Part shown: positions 12,414 to 23,895 of the stretch, in pieces | How the letters are laid out: each line of letters starts with the position of its first letter | Position numbering within the stretch: position 1 is the first letter of the stretch | Assembly: GCA_020881915.1 (NCBI GenBank) | Contig: JAJFPB010000005.1 | Location: 620,001-684,000 of the forward strand | DNA: 64,000 nucleotides | Source: Paramyrothecium sp. XJ0827 | Taxonomy: Eukaryota > Ascomycota > Sordariomycetes > Hypocreales > Stachybotryaceae | Direction: 5' to 3' | Notes under the pieces: generated by a model | Seen by the model: only the letters and a program-made list of their open reading frames with translations | Database searches by the model: none | Told to the model about the DNA's origin: nothing | Program-made: the position numbers and the translations under genes

Positions 12414-15400
12414 TTATTCAGACCCCGACGTCTGCTGCGAGCCGAGACCACGCGTCGGGCCGCACCTAACCACCCTGCCGTTTTCCATCTGCAGGTACCA
12501 GTTGGCATCCTCCACCGCCTCCAACCGATGCGCGATAGTGATGACCGTGCTCTGCGACAGCTCCTCCCGCAGCACGCGCTGCACCAGAGCCGCGGTTCCC
12601 CTGTCGATCGACGCCGTTGCTTCGTCCAGGATTACCAGACCACTTCGCCGCAGCACGGCGCGGCCGATCCCAACCAGTTGACGCTGCCCTTGGCTGAGGT
12701 TCTTACCGCCTGCATCAATTTCTGTGTTGAGGCCCCAACCCGGTCCTAGAACACGGTGGATGGCGTTCTCGCAGGCCGCTTCAGAAAATTTGCCCTCGGG
12801 GTCGATGTTGTCGCGGAGCGTTCCCGGGAATAACGTCGGATCTTGCTGAATGAAGGTTACCCGGTTCCGGAGCGCCTGTCTGTTCACCTTGGACAGATCC
12901 ATGCTGCCAATCTTGACGGTGCCGTCACATGGCGTTTCCGTGGCCAAGAGGGCGTTCGCAATGGTGGACTTGCCTGACCCCGTGCGGCCCAGGACCGCGC
13001 AGGTAGAGCCGCCTGGAATCTCAAAGGATACCTGATCGAGGACCTTGGGAAGCTCCTCGGAGTACTTGAATGACATATCCTCGAACGTGACGCCATCGCA
13101 CGATCTCGGCCAGTCTTCCGGCGGCTCCTCACCACCACTGGGCTCCTCCGGGATCCTGTTGAGCATGTTCACGCGCTCGAGGGACACGGCGTCGAGCTGC
13201 AGCTGGGCAAACTTCTCGCAGAGCTGCTGCACCGCCGTCATGGCGATGGTCATTTGGGTCAGCACAAAGCCGACCGCGCTGGCTGGCGTCCCCACCCACA
13301 CCATGAAGAGCACCAGCACTGCGCGCATGATCGCCCAGGTCATGTTTAGGCGGAAATTTAGCCAGAAGGCCACGCTCCAGAAGAAGTGGTCTTGCTTCTG
13401 GAAGTCGTCCACCGCCTGCAGGTGTCGGTCTTGGAAATGGCTCTCAACCCGGAACGCTCGCACGGTGACCAGGCCATCCTGGAGCACGCCGATGTTGGCG
13501 ATGATGGGGGTGAGGTATCGCATCTCCATGCGCCGCAGGCTGCGCGATATGGGGACGTAGATGCGGTAGAAGTAGACAAAGAGTGCCGAGACTGCCACTA
13601 GGATGACCAGCAGGGCTGGCTGGTGTGTCGTGATGGCCAGCAAGCTTAGAATCAGCGCGATGAAGCTGTAGACGAATGCTTCCAGCGGCGAAAGGATCCC
13701 CCCGTCTACCATACCCATGTCGGCAATCAGTCGGTTCTTAAGCTGACCAGTTGGCGTCGTATCATGGTAGCGGAACGTCGCCTTGCTCACTTTGTCCACG
13801 GCTGTCTTGAACAGGCCCTGTGCAGCATCGACACTGATCCTGGCGAGCAGAAGTTGCGCGATGACGTATGTCACGATTTGACCGGCAGAGAGAGCCGAGA
13901 GGACGTATATCCAGGGCTTGGGATGTCGGCTCGGATCTGGTAGGCCGAGGTGTCCGCCAGAGGGTAACTGTGATTCATCTGCGGTTTCGTTGCCCCATGC
14001 CTCGAGCAGTCGTGCGCGCGAGATATCGCAGCATCGGGAAACACCATAGAAGAGGGTCAGAAGAGCCCATAGGTGCCAGCCACCGGCTTCCATGTACTTG
14101 GTATACACGGTGAGCGACACTTCGCCTGTCTCCGCTGCCTCTTCTGGTTCGTCGGTTAGAGCACTTGCATGGTCCTCGAGTTCAGCATGAGATATCTCGC
14201 CTTCGTCGGGATGGGATCCCGCAGATGAGGCGTGGTATGGATGTTTCAACTCCTCCTGAACTTGTTCTGGCGACAGGATCGTTGCTTCCCCATTTTCCAA
14301 TTGGATTACTTGCCGCGCGAGAGACAGTACCAGGTCGTCTCGATGAGTAACCATGACGATGGAACGGTCTTTGGCCATGGGACCGCCCAAGAAGCGCCGC
14401 ACAATCGTACTGGCGGTGTCGTGGTCCAGAGGCGCCAGCGGGTCGTCGAGGAGCAGTATGCGGCACGGGCTGTAGATGGCCCTGGCCAGCGCCACGCGAG
14501 CTTTCTGGCCGCCCGACAGCCCGACGCCACCCTCTTCCAGCTTTGTGAGGTCACCGGCAGGAAAGTTGGCAAGATCCGGGTTGAGGGCGCAGGCATGCAG
14601 AACTAGGCGGTAGCGCTCCGCGTCGAGAGGGTGATGAAACAGAATGTTCTCCCTGATCGTCTTGTTCTGCAGCCAAGGTAATTGCTGGGCGTAGCCAATG
14701 GGCTCACTGGGCTTGCTGAGCCCTCCGCCGTACAGCTCCATCTCGTTCAGGGCGGCTAGTAACAGGCTGGACTTACCGGAGCCGACCTTGCCGCGGATCA
14801 GGGTGAGGCCTGACGGGAACTCCAAGTCGAGATTTCGCAAGACAACCTTGCTGGTTGACTGCCAGGCAAATGACGCGTTGTGGAAAGCAATGTTCTCGTT
14901 ATTGTTCGGGCTGTCAAGGATCTCGTTACGGTCCGGCTCAGCCATGTACTGGTGAACTCGCTCAACCGGAATAATGGCTTTCCAAGTTGCAGAGATGAGG
15001 TCGAAGGCCTCCTTCAGACTAGCTTCAAGGTGGCCAAATAACTGCAGAGACGGCCAAATGACATCGTTTGGCAGGCCGCGACCGAGAATGAGAGTGTAGA
15101 GCACAATACTGGCAAGAGGGTACGCCGCTCCCCCAGTGATGTTCACCGTCGAGATTGCGGCCGACACATAAGCAATTTGAAGCCTCTTTAGCATCTCCAT
15201 CGCACGGAACTTCATGATCCTCCCACTCCAGGCAGCAGTCCATCCGTTCAGCTTCAGCGGACGACTGGCCTCGACAAAGTGCGAAACGGCCTGGGCGCGC
15301 TTGTCAGAGTGTGCCGTCCGCTGGCGCTCCAGCTTGATGAGGTGCTTGACTAGGAGTGAGTTGCAGGTGAAGAAGAGAATCATGAGGCCGAAGCCGACGC

Positions 15401-16799
15401 ACGATGGCCAACCCATAATGTCGATGAGATAGTATATGGTAAAACCGAGCTTGATTGGTTGGGAGACGAGCCGGGAAAACTCCCAGATACGCTGTGAGAT
15501 TTCGTATGTGTCGCCACGGACCAGGTTGACCACCTTGGCATTGGAGGCGGGTTGGTTGTGGCTCGGTTTGACGGCCTTGCGTTTTCGGCGACCACAAAGC
15601 TTCGCTAGGATTCCTTTGAGCTTTCTGGGCTCCGACGAATCATCATCCTCCTCGTATTCATCGTCTACAGGACCCTTCTCAGTAGCATCTGATCCGGGCA
15701 CTGCTCTGGTCAACAGTTTGCCGAACAGGGCAATGAAGGTCTCGCCGCGGGACCGTTCATAGGACTTGCGAGCGAACCAGCCACTGGAGATTTTGCACGT
15801 CTGACGCAAAACGTCAATACAGAGAATGACAAGACACCAATAGACGGCCACGTCCATCTTGCCGTTGTCCAGGGCACTATACAGGTCACTTGAAATGCGA
15901 ATTGTCGTCACCTCGGCCACCCGTTCGATCACGCCGAGCACGGTGGAGATGAAAAGATCCAAACCGTTCGCTTCAATTAGACAATAGAGGAGTTTGCCCT
16001 CCAGATCGCGGAAGGCCATGTATAGTCGGCTGTGCTGGAAGTCGTAAGGCAGCTGCCACACGTCTTCGACGGTAATCTCCCTATTGCGGCAGACCTTGGC
16101 GAGAGGGTACACCCAGCTCATGGTCCAGAATTGGAATAGAGTAAGGTTGTCCTCGGGACTACGGACATGGTAGGATGGTGGCTGCCGGGCGTTGCCAATG
16201 TCGGTGGGGTCCCAAGATGGGTCGCGAAGAGGCATATTGCTGATGACAATTATGGCAAGGAGACTGAGGAGAAGCCTTGAGACATCAAACACGTCAAAGA
16301 AGTGTCTGCTCCGGCCGAGAAATATGAGTGAGTACATGATCAATCCGGCCAGTAGCATCAGGAGATACTGCGAGAGAAGAAATTTGGGCGTTTTGATGGG
16401 TCGATCAAAGGCGGTCATGAGGGTCACCACCACCCAAGAGATAATGCCGAATATTCCATTGAGGTTTGATGGATTCAGGACCAGCGACGCGATCGATGCA
16501 GACAAACCGGCGAGGCAGATTACCCCCAAGCACAATGTCCATACGGACCATGCCCTGCGCTTGGCCGCGTCTGGCGCTGGCTCGGGAGCGAACGGCTTGA
16601 GCCATCGTGGAAGAGCTGTATAAATGAAACTCCGAAGAAGGTATATTGTGAGTATCACAACGGAAAGCACTGAAGTGGCGAGTATGACTCGACTTGGATG
16701 GCTCTGTGGGCGAAGAGTAAGAGGCTGAAATGGCTGAAGGCCGCTTAATACACCATGCGAGAGGGAATTGCCTTCCAACATCATCCCGAAAGAAGCCAT
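12414..16799 (-). CDS. ABC-C (MRP-type) full-length ABC transporter
   Basis: One uninterrupted 1461-aa frame with ATG at 16799. It has the order TMD1-NBD1-TMD2-NBD2, with extra hydrophobic segments at the N-terminus (from about residue 37) that act like a short TMD0. NBD1 shows Walker A GKVGSGKSS near residue 670, signature LSGGQKAR near 761 and Walker B LLLDDP near 783. NBD2 shows GRTGSGKST near 1271, LSQGQRQL near 1370 and VILDEATASID near 1390. NBD1 has Asp where NBD2 has the catalytic Glu, the asymmetry usual in ABCC proteins, so one ATP site is probably degenerate. Such proteins export conjugates, drugs or secondary metabolites from the plasma membrane or into the vacuole. No biosynthetic core gene is nearby to suggest a product. 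Confidence 0.96.
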   Translation of the reverse strand: MASFGMMLEGNSLSHGVLSGLQPFQPLTLRPQSHPSRVILATSVLSVVILTIYLLRSFIYTALPRWLKPFAPEPAPDAAKRRAWSVWTLCLGVICLAGLSASIASLVLNPSNLNGIFGIISWVVVTLMTAFDRPIKTPKFLLSQYLLMLLAGLIMYSLIFLGRSRHFFDVFDVSRLLLSLLAIIVISNMPLRDPSWDPTDIGNARQPPSYHVRSPEDNLTLFQFWTMSWVYPLAKVCRNREITVEDVWQLPYDFQHSRLYMAFRDLEGKLLYCLIEANGLDLFISTVLGVIERVAEVTTIRISSDLYSALDNGKMDVAVYWCLVILCIDVLRQTCKISSGWFARKSYERSRGETFIALFGKLLTRAVPGSDATEKGPVDDEYEEDDDSSEPRKLKGILAKLCGRRKRKAVKPSHNQPASNAKVVNLVRGDTYEISQRIWEFSRLVSQPIKLGFTIYYLIDIMGWPSCVGFGLMILFFTCNSLLVKHLIKLERQRTAHSDKRAQAVSHFVEASRPLKLNGWTAAWSGRIMKFRAMEMLKRLQIAYVSAAISTVNITGGAAYPLASIVLYTLILGRGLPNDVIWPSLQLFGHLEASLKEAFDLISATWKAIIPVERVHQYMAEPDRNEILDSPNNNENIAFHNASFAWQSTSKVVLRNLDLEFPSGLTLIRGKVGSGKSSLLLAALNEMELYGGGLSKPSEPIGYAQQLPWLQNKTIRENILFHHPLDAERYRLVLHACALNPDLANFPAGDLTKLEEGGVGLSGGQKARVALARAIYSPCRILLLDDPLAPLDHDTASTIVRRFLGGPMAKDRSIVMVTHRDDLVLSLARQVIQLENGEATILSPEQVQEELKHPYHASSAGSHPDEGEISHAELEDHASALTDEPEEAAETGEVSLTVYTKYMEAGGWHLWALLTLFYGVSRCCDISRARLLEAWGNETADESQLPSGGHLGLPDPSRHPKPWIYVLSALSAGQIVTYVIAQLLLARISVDAAQGLFKTAVDKVSKATFRYHDTTPTGQLKNRLIADMGMVDGGILSPLEAFVYSFIALILSLLAITTHQPALLVILVAVSALFVYFYRIYVPISRSLRRMEMRYLTPIIANIGVLQDGLVTVRAFRVESHFQDRHLQAVDDFQKQDHFFWSVAFWLNFRLNMTWAIMRAVLVLFMVWVGTPASAVGFVLTQMTIAMTAVQQLCEKFAQLQLDAVSLERVNMLNRIPEEPSGGEEPPEDWPRSCDGVTFEDMSFKYSEELPKVLDQVSFEIPGGSTCAVLGRTGSGKSTIANALLATETPCDGTVKIGSMDLSKVNRQALRNRVTFIQQDPTLFPGTLRDNIDPEGKFSEAACENAIHRVLGPGWGLNTEIDAGGKNLSQGQRQLVGIGRAVLRRSGLVILDEATASIDRGTAALVQRVLREELSQSTVITIAHRLEAVEDANWYLQMENGRVVRCGPTRGLGSQQTSGSE

Positions 16800-19198
16800 G
16801 CCTGGGTGCTGGCTGTCAAGCGTTCTGCTCCGATTTAGACGAAGTGACGGTGTAGTCTAGGATAGAGCGTCCGGCCAATGGTTGGAGAGCCGATCTCAAG
16901 GACGCGGGGTTTGCGTGGATGGCCTCAGCAGATCAGCGAGGCGATTCATGAAACGGGCGAAATCGCGCCAATTGACCGAGGAGATGGCCGGCAGGCTTCA
17001 GAAAGAAAGTCAATTGGGCCCCGTTTCGATCGACTGCAGTCAGAGAATGAATGGGTGCTGCGGGTTCAAGGTCGACCGGACAGACAGTCGGCGACGCGGA
17101 ACGTGGACAAACGAGGAGGAAGCGACAGCATTGACAAACGCCGTATCTACCCACGCCGGAGACGAAGCATCAACTGGGGGGTTTTCTGGTGTATGTCCCG
17201 GACTGTCTGACGGTTGAGGTGTGCAAGTGGCGCGCGCCTGGACGGAAATAATGAGCCGAAGCAGATGCCTGGCGATCCATGGAATATGTGGAGACGGTGA
17301 GGCGGGGGTTTCGCATGGTGACGGGAAACTGCGCCGTCTTATTGCATGGTGTTGGTTGTCCAAGACGTCGAGTCTAGGAAGCGAGACCAGGCAAATCGAA
17401 TGTGGAAGGGCGTACACGCGGCCTGTCGACGATTTGGGAGAGCATGTTGGCTGTGACGAGAGTTGCAGTGCGCAGAAGGAAGAATGGCGACGGTTTGCGA
17501 TGCAACGGCATATCGATAGTATCCGATACTTGGTCCGCCCTATTGAACTCTACGGTTCCCTAGGTACCTGCCTTAACTACCTACCATTAGGCACCATCTC
17601 TCATACTGTGAGAAGTGGTCCAAGACACAGCAACCTTGACTTGGTACACTGCTGAAGTGGCCACGACAGAGTGAAACAACCAGTTGTCGAGGCTGTCTAC
17701 GAGCCGGTGATATGTTCAGTTTATCTGACAGTCAGATGGAATGTGTAGGACTGACCAGGGGGAAATCCTGGCCCTTGCCCTCAGATTTCAGAAGCTCGTG
17801 ATAGACAGGCTGGCTGTGTGATAAGTCAACTGGAACACCTCCCCCCGGCATTGGCTCCTGTCCGAGCCGGCAGGTCTCAATTGCCTACCTTGGCTACAGT
17901 ATCTGCCACTAAGCACTTAACCGGCAATCACAGTCGGACTTCCACGACATCTCCTCTGCGCTGTCGAGAAGAACGGAGGAGCCACCAGAGAGTTTCGCGG
18001 TCGAGATCGGGCTGCTCACTTACTCGGCCAGTGGCTCTTACGGGGGGGCTAGCGCTAGTTGGTCCGAATCCGGGGTTGATTACGTGTGATGGACGGAATA
18101 GGATGAAATGCGCACATGCCGTTTATTGATTGATAGCCTCAAGCCGTTGCAATTAATTGGCTAACCAAAGTACTCTGAGAGCTTTTCATCGAAATTCCGA
18201 GAAACTTAAATCAGATGCCAAGTAATCTAGGTCGACACTTGCAGACATTGTGATAGCGATACCAAGCGCAAACGCGGCCACCGCATAAGACGCAATGCAG
18301 CATGCTCAGGGCGGACGGGCTAGTGTACAATTAGAGACAGGCAGGCTAGGCTAGACTCGGACTGGGAGCGAGCCACCGGTACCTTACCTAGTCTACAGGT
18401 GGTCAACAGACGGGAGAAGTTAGAAAGAGGAACCTGGTCACCTGAGTACGGTAGCCACAGTGCACCAGCCTTCTCTTAATTCAAGCTTAAATGCCCTGGT
18501 GTCGCAGAAGCGTCCTTTTGATGGAGAGGCGCAATTCCCGTGCGGGGGGTCTTGGAAACTGTGATTCCAGCAACGCGATTGAAGAGACGAATGACGCTGC
18601 AGGGGTAAAATGTTGATTTTCTTGATGTGTACTACCTTCATTTATTTTTGATCGTATCTTCATGTCGATACACTTTTTTCTTCTTCTCTTATCCTTTAAT
18701 TAAATTTACCATCGTCTAGATGCCGCTTTTTCTTCCTTATCAATGCAGATCCAAACAACCCAAACAAAAACGCCCGCCCGCCCACCTGCCCGCCCCCCGT
18801 CATCATCCTCCCCCCCGCCGCCTCTAAATTCATCCAAACAACAAACCAAACCCATCCAAATCCTCGCACGTTCAACCCACCAATCGATCCCACCAACCAG
18901 CCTTCTTTTTGCCGCGCCCCCGTGCCGCCCCCTTGGCTATCCCGGCTATCCCCCCCGCCATTCCGTCGCTGTGTTTTCACCCATTCTCTCCTCTTGGCGA
19001 CCGTCAATCATGAGTCTCCGTCGCTAAAGAACCACCACAAAACACCAACAGGACACCAAACGCCGAGCGTCGCCGAGTGAACCCGTCCCTCGTTTGGCAC
19101 ATCGCGCGACTTTAGGGAAGCCCTCCCTGCTTCCTCTCCACCTCCTCCCTTCTTTTCGTCCTCCCCACCCCGTCGCCCGCGCGCGTCGTTGTCGCAGG
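16800..19198. other. Intergenic region between divergently transcribed ABC transporter and membrane protein
   Basis: About 2.4 kb without a supportable gene. It contains ACCTACC/AGGTACC clusters at 17558-17585 and 18378-18390. A C- and A-rich tract (18740-18990) leads into the next gene and resembles a long 5' leader. Open frames of 110-144 codons near 16878-17655 are basic and featureless. Confidence 0.5.
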
Positions 19199-20101
19199 AT
19201 GCCGCGTGGACTGCGGCTCCACCTCGATCGGAGGACGTGGATTCAGATCGGTCTGAGGTTCGTCGGCTGGGTTGTCGCCGTCATCTCCGTCATCGTCCTG
19301 GGCTACATCGCCCACCGATGGCCCAAAAGAGGCGGCACCATCGCTGCTGGCATGATTGGGGTTCGTTATCCCCCTTGCCCCTTTGACAACGCACTCAGGG
19401 CCACGCACTACACAGCTTCCCCTGCAACGGTCGAGAACCGACCGACAGGCGGAGGCGAGCTAGTCTAGTGATGGGATAGAGGCGGGCCGCCCCCAGCCAG
19501 CCCATCCACCATACGCCATAGCGTCATCCCACCTCCTAGTGCACATCGCTAACTCGTCCCTCCATATGGTAGGCATGCCTTGCTATGCTCAACGACAGCA
19601 TCGAATTCACCGGTCTCCTCGACAGAGCTCGTACCTGGCCCCGCCTCGCACCGCCCCGGGTCCTCCTCTACGACCTCCTCTCCCTCGCCGTCTCCCTTGG
19701 CGGCATCATCCTCATCCTCTTCTCCGAGCTCGGCAAGGCCTACAGCTGGGCCAGCTGGGGCCTCGATTACAGCGAATGGATCCGGCTGGAAGATGAGGCC
19801 GACAAGCAGAAGCCGTCTAGGAAGCTGATGACTGTCATGGCTATGTGGATGCTCGGATTTGTGGCGTAAGCAACTTGCCCGTTCTCCTTCGGTCAAACAA
19901 CACAGGTACTAACCGTGATCCAGTCTGTGGAGATTTGTGTTTTGTATATGGGCCTGCTGCGACAGCTCGTCTAGTGCACGAAGCTTCAGCAGAAGCCAAC
20001 GAGAGGCGAGACGCCGCGAGAGAAGGCGGCAAGAAAGACTGCACCTGGAACTCAGAGCCCGTGCAGGTACACCGCCTGAAGGCCGCTCGACCGCTGTCTG
20101 A
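19199..20101 (+). CDS. Small multi-span membrane protein, uncharacterised
   Basis: Three exons (19199-19360, 19573-19865, 19924-20101) join in frame to 210 aa. The start MPRGLRLHLDRRTW is followed by a strong membrane helix (residues about 18-42). A second weaker segment begins at the exon 2 start (AGMIGACLAMLNDSIEF). A third is in LLSLAVSLGGIILILFSELG, and a fourth spans the exon 2/3 junction (MAMWMLGFVALWRFVFCIW). The C-terminus is Ser-rich, then strongly basic (REARRRERRRQERLHLELR), probably cytosolic. I do not recognise a named family. The topology resembles small fungal tetraspan proteins of unknown role. The 212-bp first intron is long compared with its neighbours, so the first exon is the least certain part. 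Confidence 0.72.
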
Positions 20102-20897
20102 TGATGCACCATTACGACCAAGGACATTTCACGGCGTTTGTTTCCTTCGCATTTTGTTTTATTCATCATCTCATCCTGCATGGAGAATGTATTTGGAATA
20201 CGGGTTTGGAAGGATTATTACTGGCTACGGCCTTTCGAGATACCTCGGTGTACCAGCGAGCATTTGATTTGAGATACTGACATACCATGCCATTTTTGCT
20301 TTTCTCCACGAGCCTCCTTCCTGTGTCATCCTTCTTCGATGGACTTGAGCATCGCACAAATGGCTCAATACCCTCGAAAGTACCCTGTGGTGGCGAACGC
20401 TGGTGATCACGCTGAGTAGTGGGCAACAAACCTTCCGTTTGCATGTGGTGGACTCACAGATCACAACGGAACACCATGGCAGAATCGACGAAATTCGCCA
20501 TCAAAGTTGGACGTGCTACGAGCCAATCTGTGACGACCTTGCCACTTGATATAGCGGTGGAAGCAGTCATTCAGCACATTCAGCCTGGGACTAGAATCGC
20601 ATAGTCTTTGAGCTTGGGTCTTGCGTGCTAGAGTTGCACCCTGTTCGATGCCATCAAAAAGTCTACTGCGACATGAGAGTTACTGCGACCTTGAGTTCTG
20701 GCAAACCAAAAAAAAAACTTTTCAACTCACCTCTCCTCGAGTTTTGATCTGGTGATTCGATGACCTCGAGTTTCATTTATAAGACTTAACCCCCCACTGG
20801 TTGAACCCGGCGAACGTCAACCATCATTGCTGCGAGCCGCTCTCAAGTCTCCACGAGATCGCTTTCGATATTGGTTCACGCTGGCAAGCATAACAGA
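20102..20897. other. Intergenic region and OPT-transporter promoter
   Basis: About 800 bases with no coding signal. A TATAAG element lies at 20778-20783, 115-120 bp before the downstream ATG. Confidence 0.5.
20778..20783 (+). promoter_or_regulatory. Possible TATA element of the OPT transporter
   Basis: TATAAG about 115 bp upstream of the ATG at 20898, a usual spacing for fungal TATA-driven genes allowing for a short leader. Confidence 0.35.
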
Positions 20898-23375
20898 ATG
20901 CCACTTAGGAATGATGCCACGGCGGACGAGTCGTCTTCGTCGCTGGAGAAGGTGACTGGGGAAGCCCTCGTTCTGTCCCTCGAGGCACTCATCCACGAGC
21001 ACGAGCTGGACCAGAACTTCCCGCAGGACATCCTCAACAGAGCGCGAGCTTTTCTCGCCGACAGGAATGACGACCGGGACATAACCCAAATTGAACGCGC
21101 CAAGTCCCTCGTCAGCGACTTTGCCGAGTACGAAAACCTTGTCCTGAACGACTCGGTCTACCCCGAAGTCCGTGCCGTCGTTGACCCTACTGACGATCCA
21201 TCTCTCCCCGTTGGGACTTTCCGAGTGTTTCTCCTCGGCACGATTTTCACGCTCGCGGGCACCGCAATCCAGCAGTTTTTCTCGCTGCGCCTGCCCAGTA
21301 TCGCCATCTCAACCTATGTCGTCCAGCTGCTGAGCATGCCGCTCGGCGTGCTGCTGGCGAAATGGCTACCGACGCGGGCGTTTGGCAGCGGGCCATGGCG
21401 CTTCACGCTGAACCCGGGCCCATTCAACCAGAAGGAACACGTCTTGATTGCCATGATGGCTAATGTGGCCTTTGGCGGCCATTCCACGGGAGCGTACGTC
21501 GTCAGCATGATTCAAGTGCTCAAGCTCGACGTCTTCTATGGCGAGAAGATCCTGTCCAACAATATCACTTGGCAAATCACCACGCTCCTGGCCACGCAGC
21601 TGCTCGGATACAGGTGCGCTGGCATGGCTCGCCGGTTCCTGGTCTATCCTCCCGCTATGATCTGGCAGAAGCCCCTGGCGACCATTGCCCTGACGAAAGC
21701 CCTCATCAAGGACGAAACGAGGGCCGCCCTGGAGCCTGCAAACGGGTGGGCCATCTCGCGCTACCGCTTCTTCCTCGCATGCTTCGCGGCCATGTTCGTC
21801 TGGTACTGGGTACCGAACTACCTTTTCGAGGGGCTGGCATTGTTCAACTGGCCGACATGGATCGCGCCGGGCAGCGTGACTCTCGCGCTGATTGCGGGCA
21901 GCACGTGCGGTCTGGGTATCAATCCGCTGCCCACGTTGGATTGGAACATCGCGACGTACCTCGGCGATCCGATCGTCACTCCGTTGTTCACCCTGATGAA
22001 CTTTGCAGCCGGCATGGCTCTCATGGGTTTTCTGGTTGCGCCGATCCTGTACTTCCGCAACGTGTGGAACGGGGCGTATTTCCCCATCAATTCGAACCGA
22101 GTGTATGACAACACTGGCTCGTTGTACGATGTCCGCCGCATTCTGAACGACGACATGACCATCAACGCCACCGCTTACTACGAGTACAGCATTCCATGGA
22201 TGTCAACGACCCAGGTCCTCAACTACGTCGGCTTCTTCGCCCTCTACGTCTCCATCCCCGTCCATATGGCCCTCTGGTACCGCAGGCAGATCATGGACGG
22301 CCTCAGCTCCTGCTGGCGCCGCACCCAGCGCGCCGACGACTTCAAGGACGTCCACAACCGCCTCATGTCGGGGTACCGTGAGTGCCCGCATTGGTGGTAT
22401 CTCCTCATCCTTGCCGCGTCCATCGTGCTCGCCTGCCTCAGCGCCACGCTCTGGCCCACGGGCATGCCTGTGTGGACCATTTTCCTCGCCGTTGTCTTCA
22501 CCGCGATACTGCAGATCCCGGTCGGCATCCTCGCCGCCGTGACCAACATGGAGGTGTCGACCAGCATCCTCGCGCAGGTGATCGGCGGGTTCGCGCTCGA
22601 GGGCCGTGCGATCCCCAACATGATGTTCAAGATGTACAGCTACATGGCCACCTCGCAGTCGCTCAACTTCGTGTCGGACCTCAAGATGGCGCACTACGCA
22701 AAGATCCCACCGCGCTGGGCCTTTGCCGCGCAGGTGTACGCGACGCTGATGGCGGCGTTTGTCGCGCTGGGCGTCAACCACTGGGTGTTGCGCAATGTCG
22801 AGGACATCTGCACGCCTGGCCAAAAGGACCGATTCGTCTGCCCGCATACGCACTCGTACTTCCTTTCCTCGGTGCTATGGGGTGTCATCGGACCCCGCCG
22901 ACTCTTCAGCTTCGGCGCGCCATACAACGCCGTGACATGGGCCATCCCACTGGGCCTCGTCCTTCCCGTGATCGCCTACCTCGCGGCGAAGCGCTGGCCG
23001 TCCTCGACCTGGCGCAGCGTCAACGCGCCTGTCTTCCTCGCGGGCCCGCTCGGCTGGGCGCCGTACAACTGGAGCTACCTCCAGGGCGCGGTGGTGCTGT
23101 CGCTCGTGTTCAACGGCTTCGTGCGGCGGCGGTATCGCGCGTGGTGGGAGCGCTACGCGTACGTCATGAGCGGCTCGCTGATGGCGGCCATTGGCATCGC
23201 CGGGCTCGTCATGTTCTTCGGCCTGCAGAAGTGGGACGTGCGGCTGCACTGGTGGGGGAACCAAATCCACAAGATGGGCGTGGACGGCGGCGGGTGGATG
23301 GATGAGTCGGGGAAGCCTGTGAGGTGCGCGCACTTGGCGTTGCCGGAGGAGGGCTTCTTCAATAACGGGTTCTAG
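20898..23375 (+). CDS. OPT-family oligopeptide transporter
   Basis: Intronless, 825 aa. The frame is open to 20871, but only with a TTG codon, so the first ATG (20898) is taken as the start. The first 90 residues are acidic and soluble, as in OPT proteins. The family signature NPGPFNQKEH is at about residue 172. About 14-16 membrane segments follow, with the family-typical regions NPLPTLDWN and GFALEGRAIPNMMFK. The protein should import small peptides (or glutathione-like or metal-chelate substrates) with protons at the plasma membrane. Which of these it uses cannot be read from sequence. The third-position GC bias produces open frames on the other strand across 22.2-23.4 kb; these are shadows. 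Confidence 0.95.
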   Translation: MPLRNDATADESSSSLEKVTGEALVLSLEALIHEHELDQNFPQDILNRARAFLADRNDDRDITQIERAKSLVSDFAEYENLVLNDSVYPEVRAVVDPTDDPSLPVGTFRVFLLGTIFTLAGTAIQQFFSLRLPSIAISTYVVQLLSMPLGVLLAKWLPTRAFGSGPWRFTLNPGPFNQKEHVLIAMMANVAFGGHSTGAYVVSMIQVLKLDVFYGEKILSNNITWQITTLLATQLLGYRCAGMARRFLVYPPAMIWQKPLATIALTKALIKDETRAALEPANGWAISRYRFFLACFAAMFVWYWVPNYLFEGLALFNWPTWIAPGSVTLALIAGSTCGLGINPLPTLDWNIATYLGDPIVTPLFTLMNFAAGMALMGFLVAPILYFRNVWNGAYFPINSNRVYDNTGSLYDVRRILNDDMTINATAYYEYSIPWMSTTQVLNYVGFFALYVSIPVHMALWYRRQIMDGLSSCWRRTQRADDFKDVHNRLMSGYRECPHWWYLLILAASIVLACLSATLWPTGMPVWTIFLAVVFTAILQIPVGILAAVTNMEVSTSILAQVIGGFALEGRAIPNMMFKMYSYMATSQSLNFVSDLKMAHYAKIPPRWAFAAQVYATLMAAFVALGVNHWVLRNVEDICTPGQKDRFVCPHTHSYFLSSVLWGVIGPRRLFSFGAPYNAVTWAIPLGLVLPVIAYLAAKRWPSSTWRSVNAPVFLAGPLGWAPYNWSYLQGAVVLSLVFNGFVRRRYRAWWERYAYVMSGSLMAAIGIAGLVMFFGLQKWDVRLHWWGNQIHKMGVDGGGWMDESGKPVRCAHLALPEEGFFNNGF

Positions 23376-23895
23376 ATTGCACAAGGAGCATGGATTGGTT
23401 TTGACTAAGGCACTTGGGGGTCTTGTGGCATTTACGCGTTGTCTTCATATCACAATAAACAGTTTTAGGATGGGCCTTGTCGCATTGCTGGATACATAGC
23501 CGGTGTAGGTCACTTTCAAGTACTTTTCTTGGAGAGAGAAGGAGATAGAGAGAAATTCAGGATGTACTATGAGAGTAGACTTCGAATTCCTCTGATCATG
23601 CACCAAGGGCCCCCGATCAATACTGCATCAGCCACCCATGCCAACGAAGGGTAACTGTATGATAAGACGTTCAGCAACGCAAGCTTTCTCTTGTAGAGAC
23701 CCATGGCCGGAGTAGCGTGCAAGAGCCAAAGAAAAGCGATTCCTGAAAAGAGCAACCACCTTGGAAGATGCGTTGTCCGCAGTCGATTGGAGAACAAGAA
23801 TGGTGAACAGGATGGCGTGGCTCCAAGACCACCAATGTCCGCTTCTATAATTCCGCAAATACAGGATTATGTATTGTTCATTGATGTTCATCTAT
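23376..23895. other. Intergenic, convergent gene ends
   Basis: 520 bases between the convergent OPT and DUF7708 genes. Only short unsupported frames. Confidence 0.4.

Noticed and set aside
12414..16799. Idea that the ABC transporter belongs to a secondary-metabolite cluster
   Set aside because: No polyketide synthase, NRPS, terpene cyclase or cluster regulator is present in the window; the BBE oxidoreductase is 40 kb away.
22203..23384. Long minus-strand frames over the OPT transporter (216 and 169 codons)
   Set aside because: His/Arg/Glu-rich mirror translations of a clear transporter gene.
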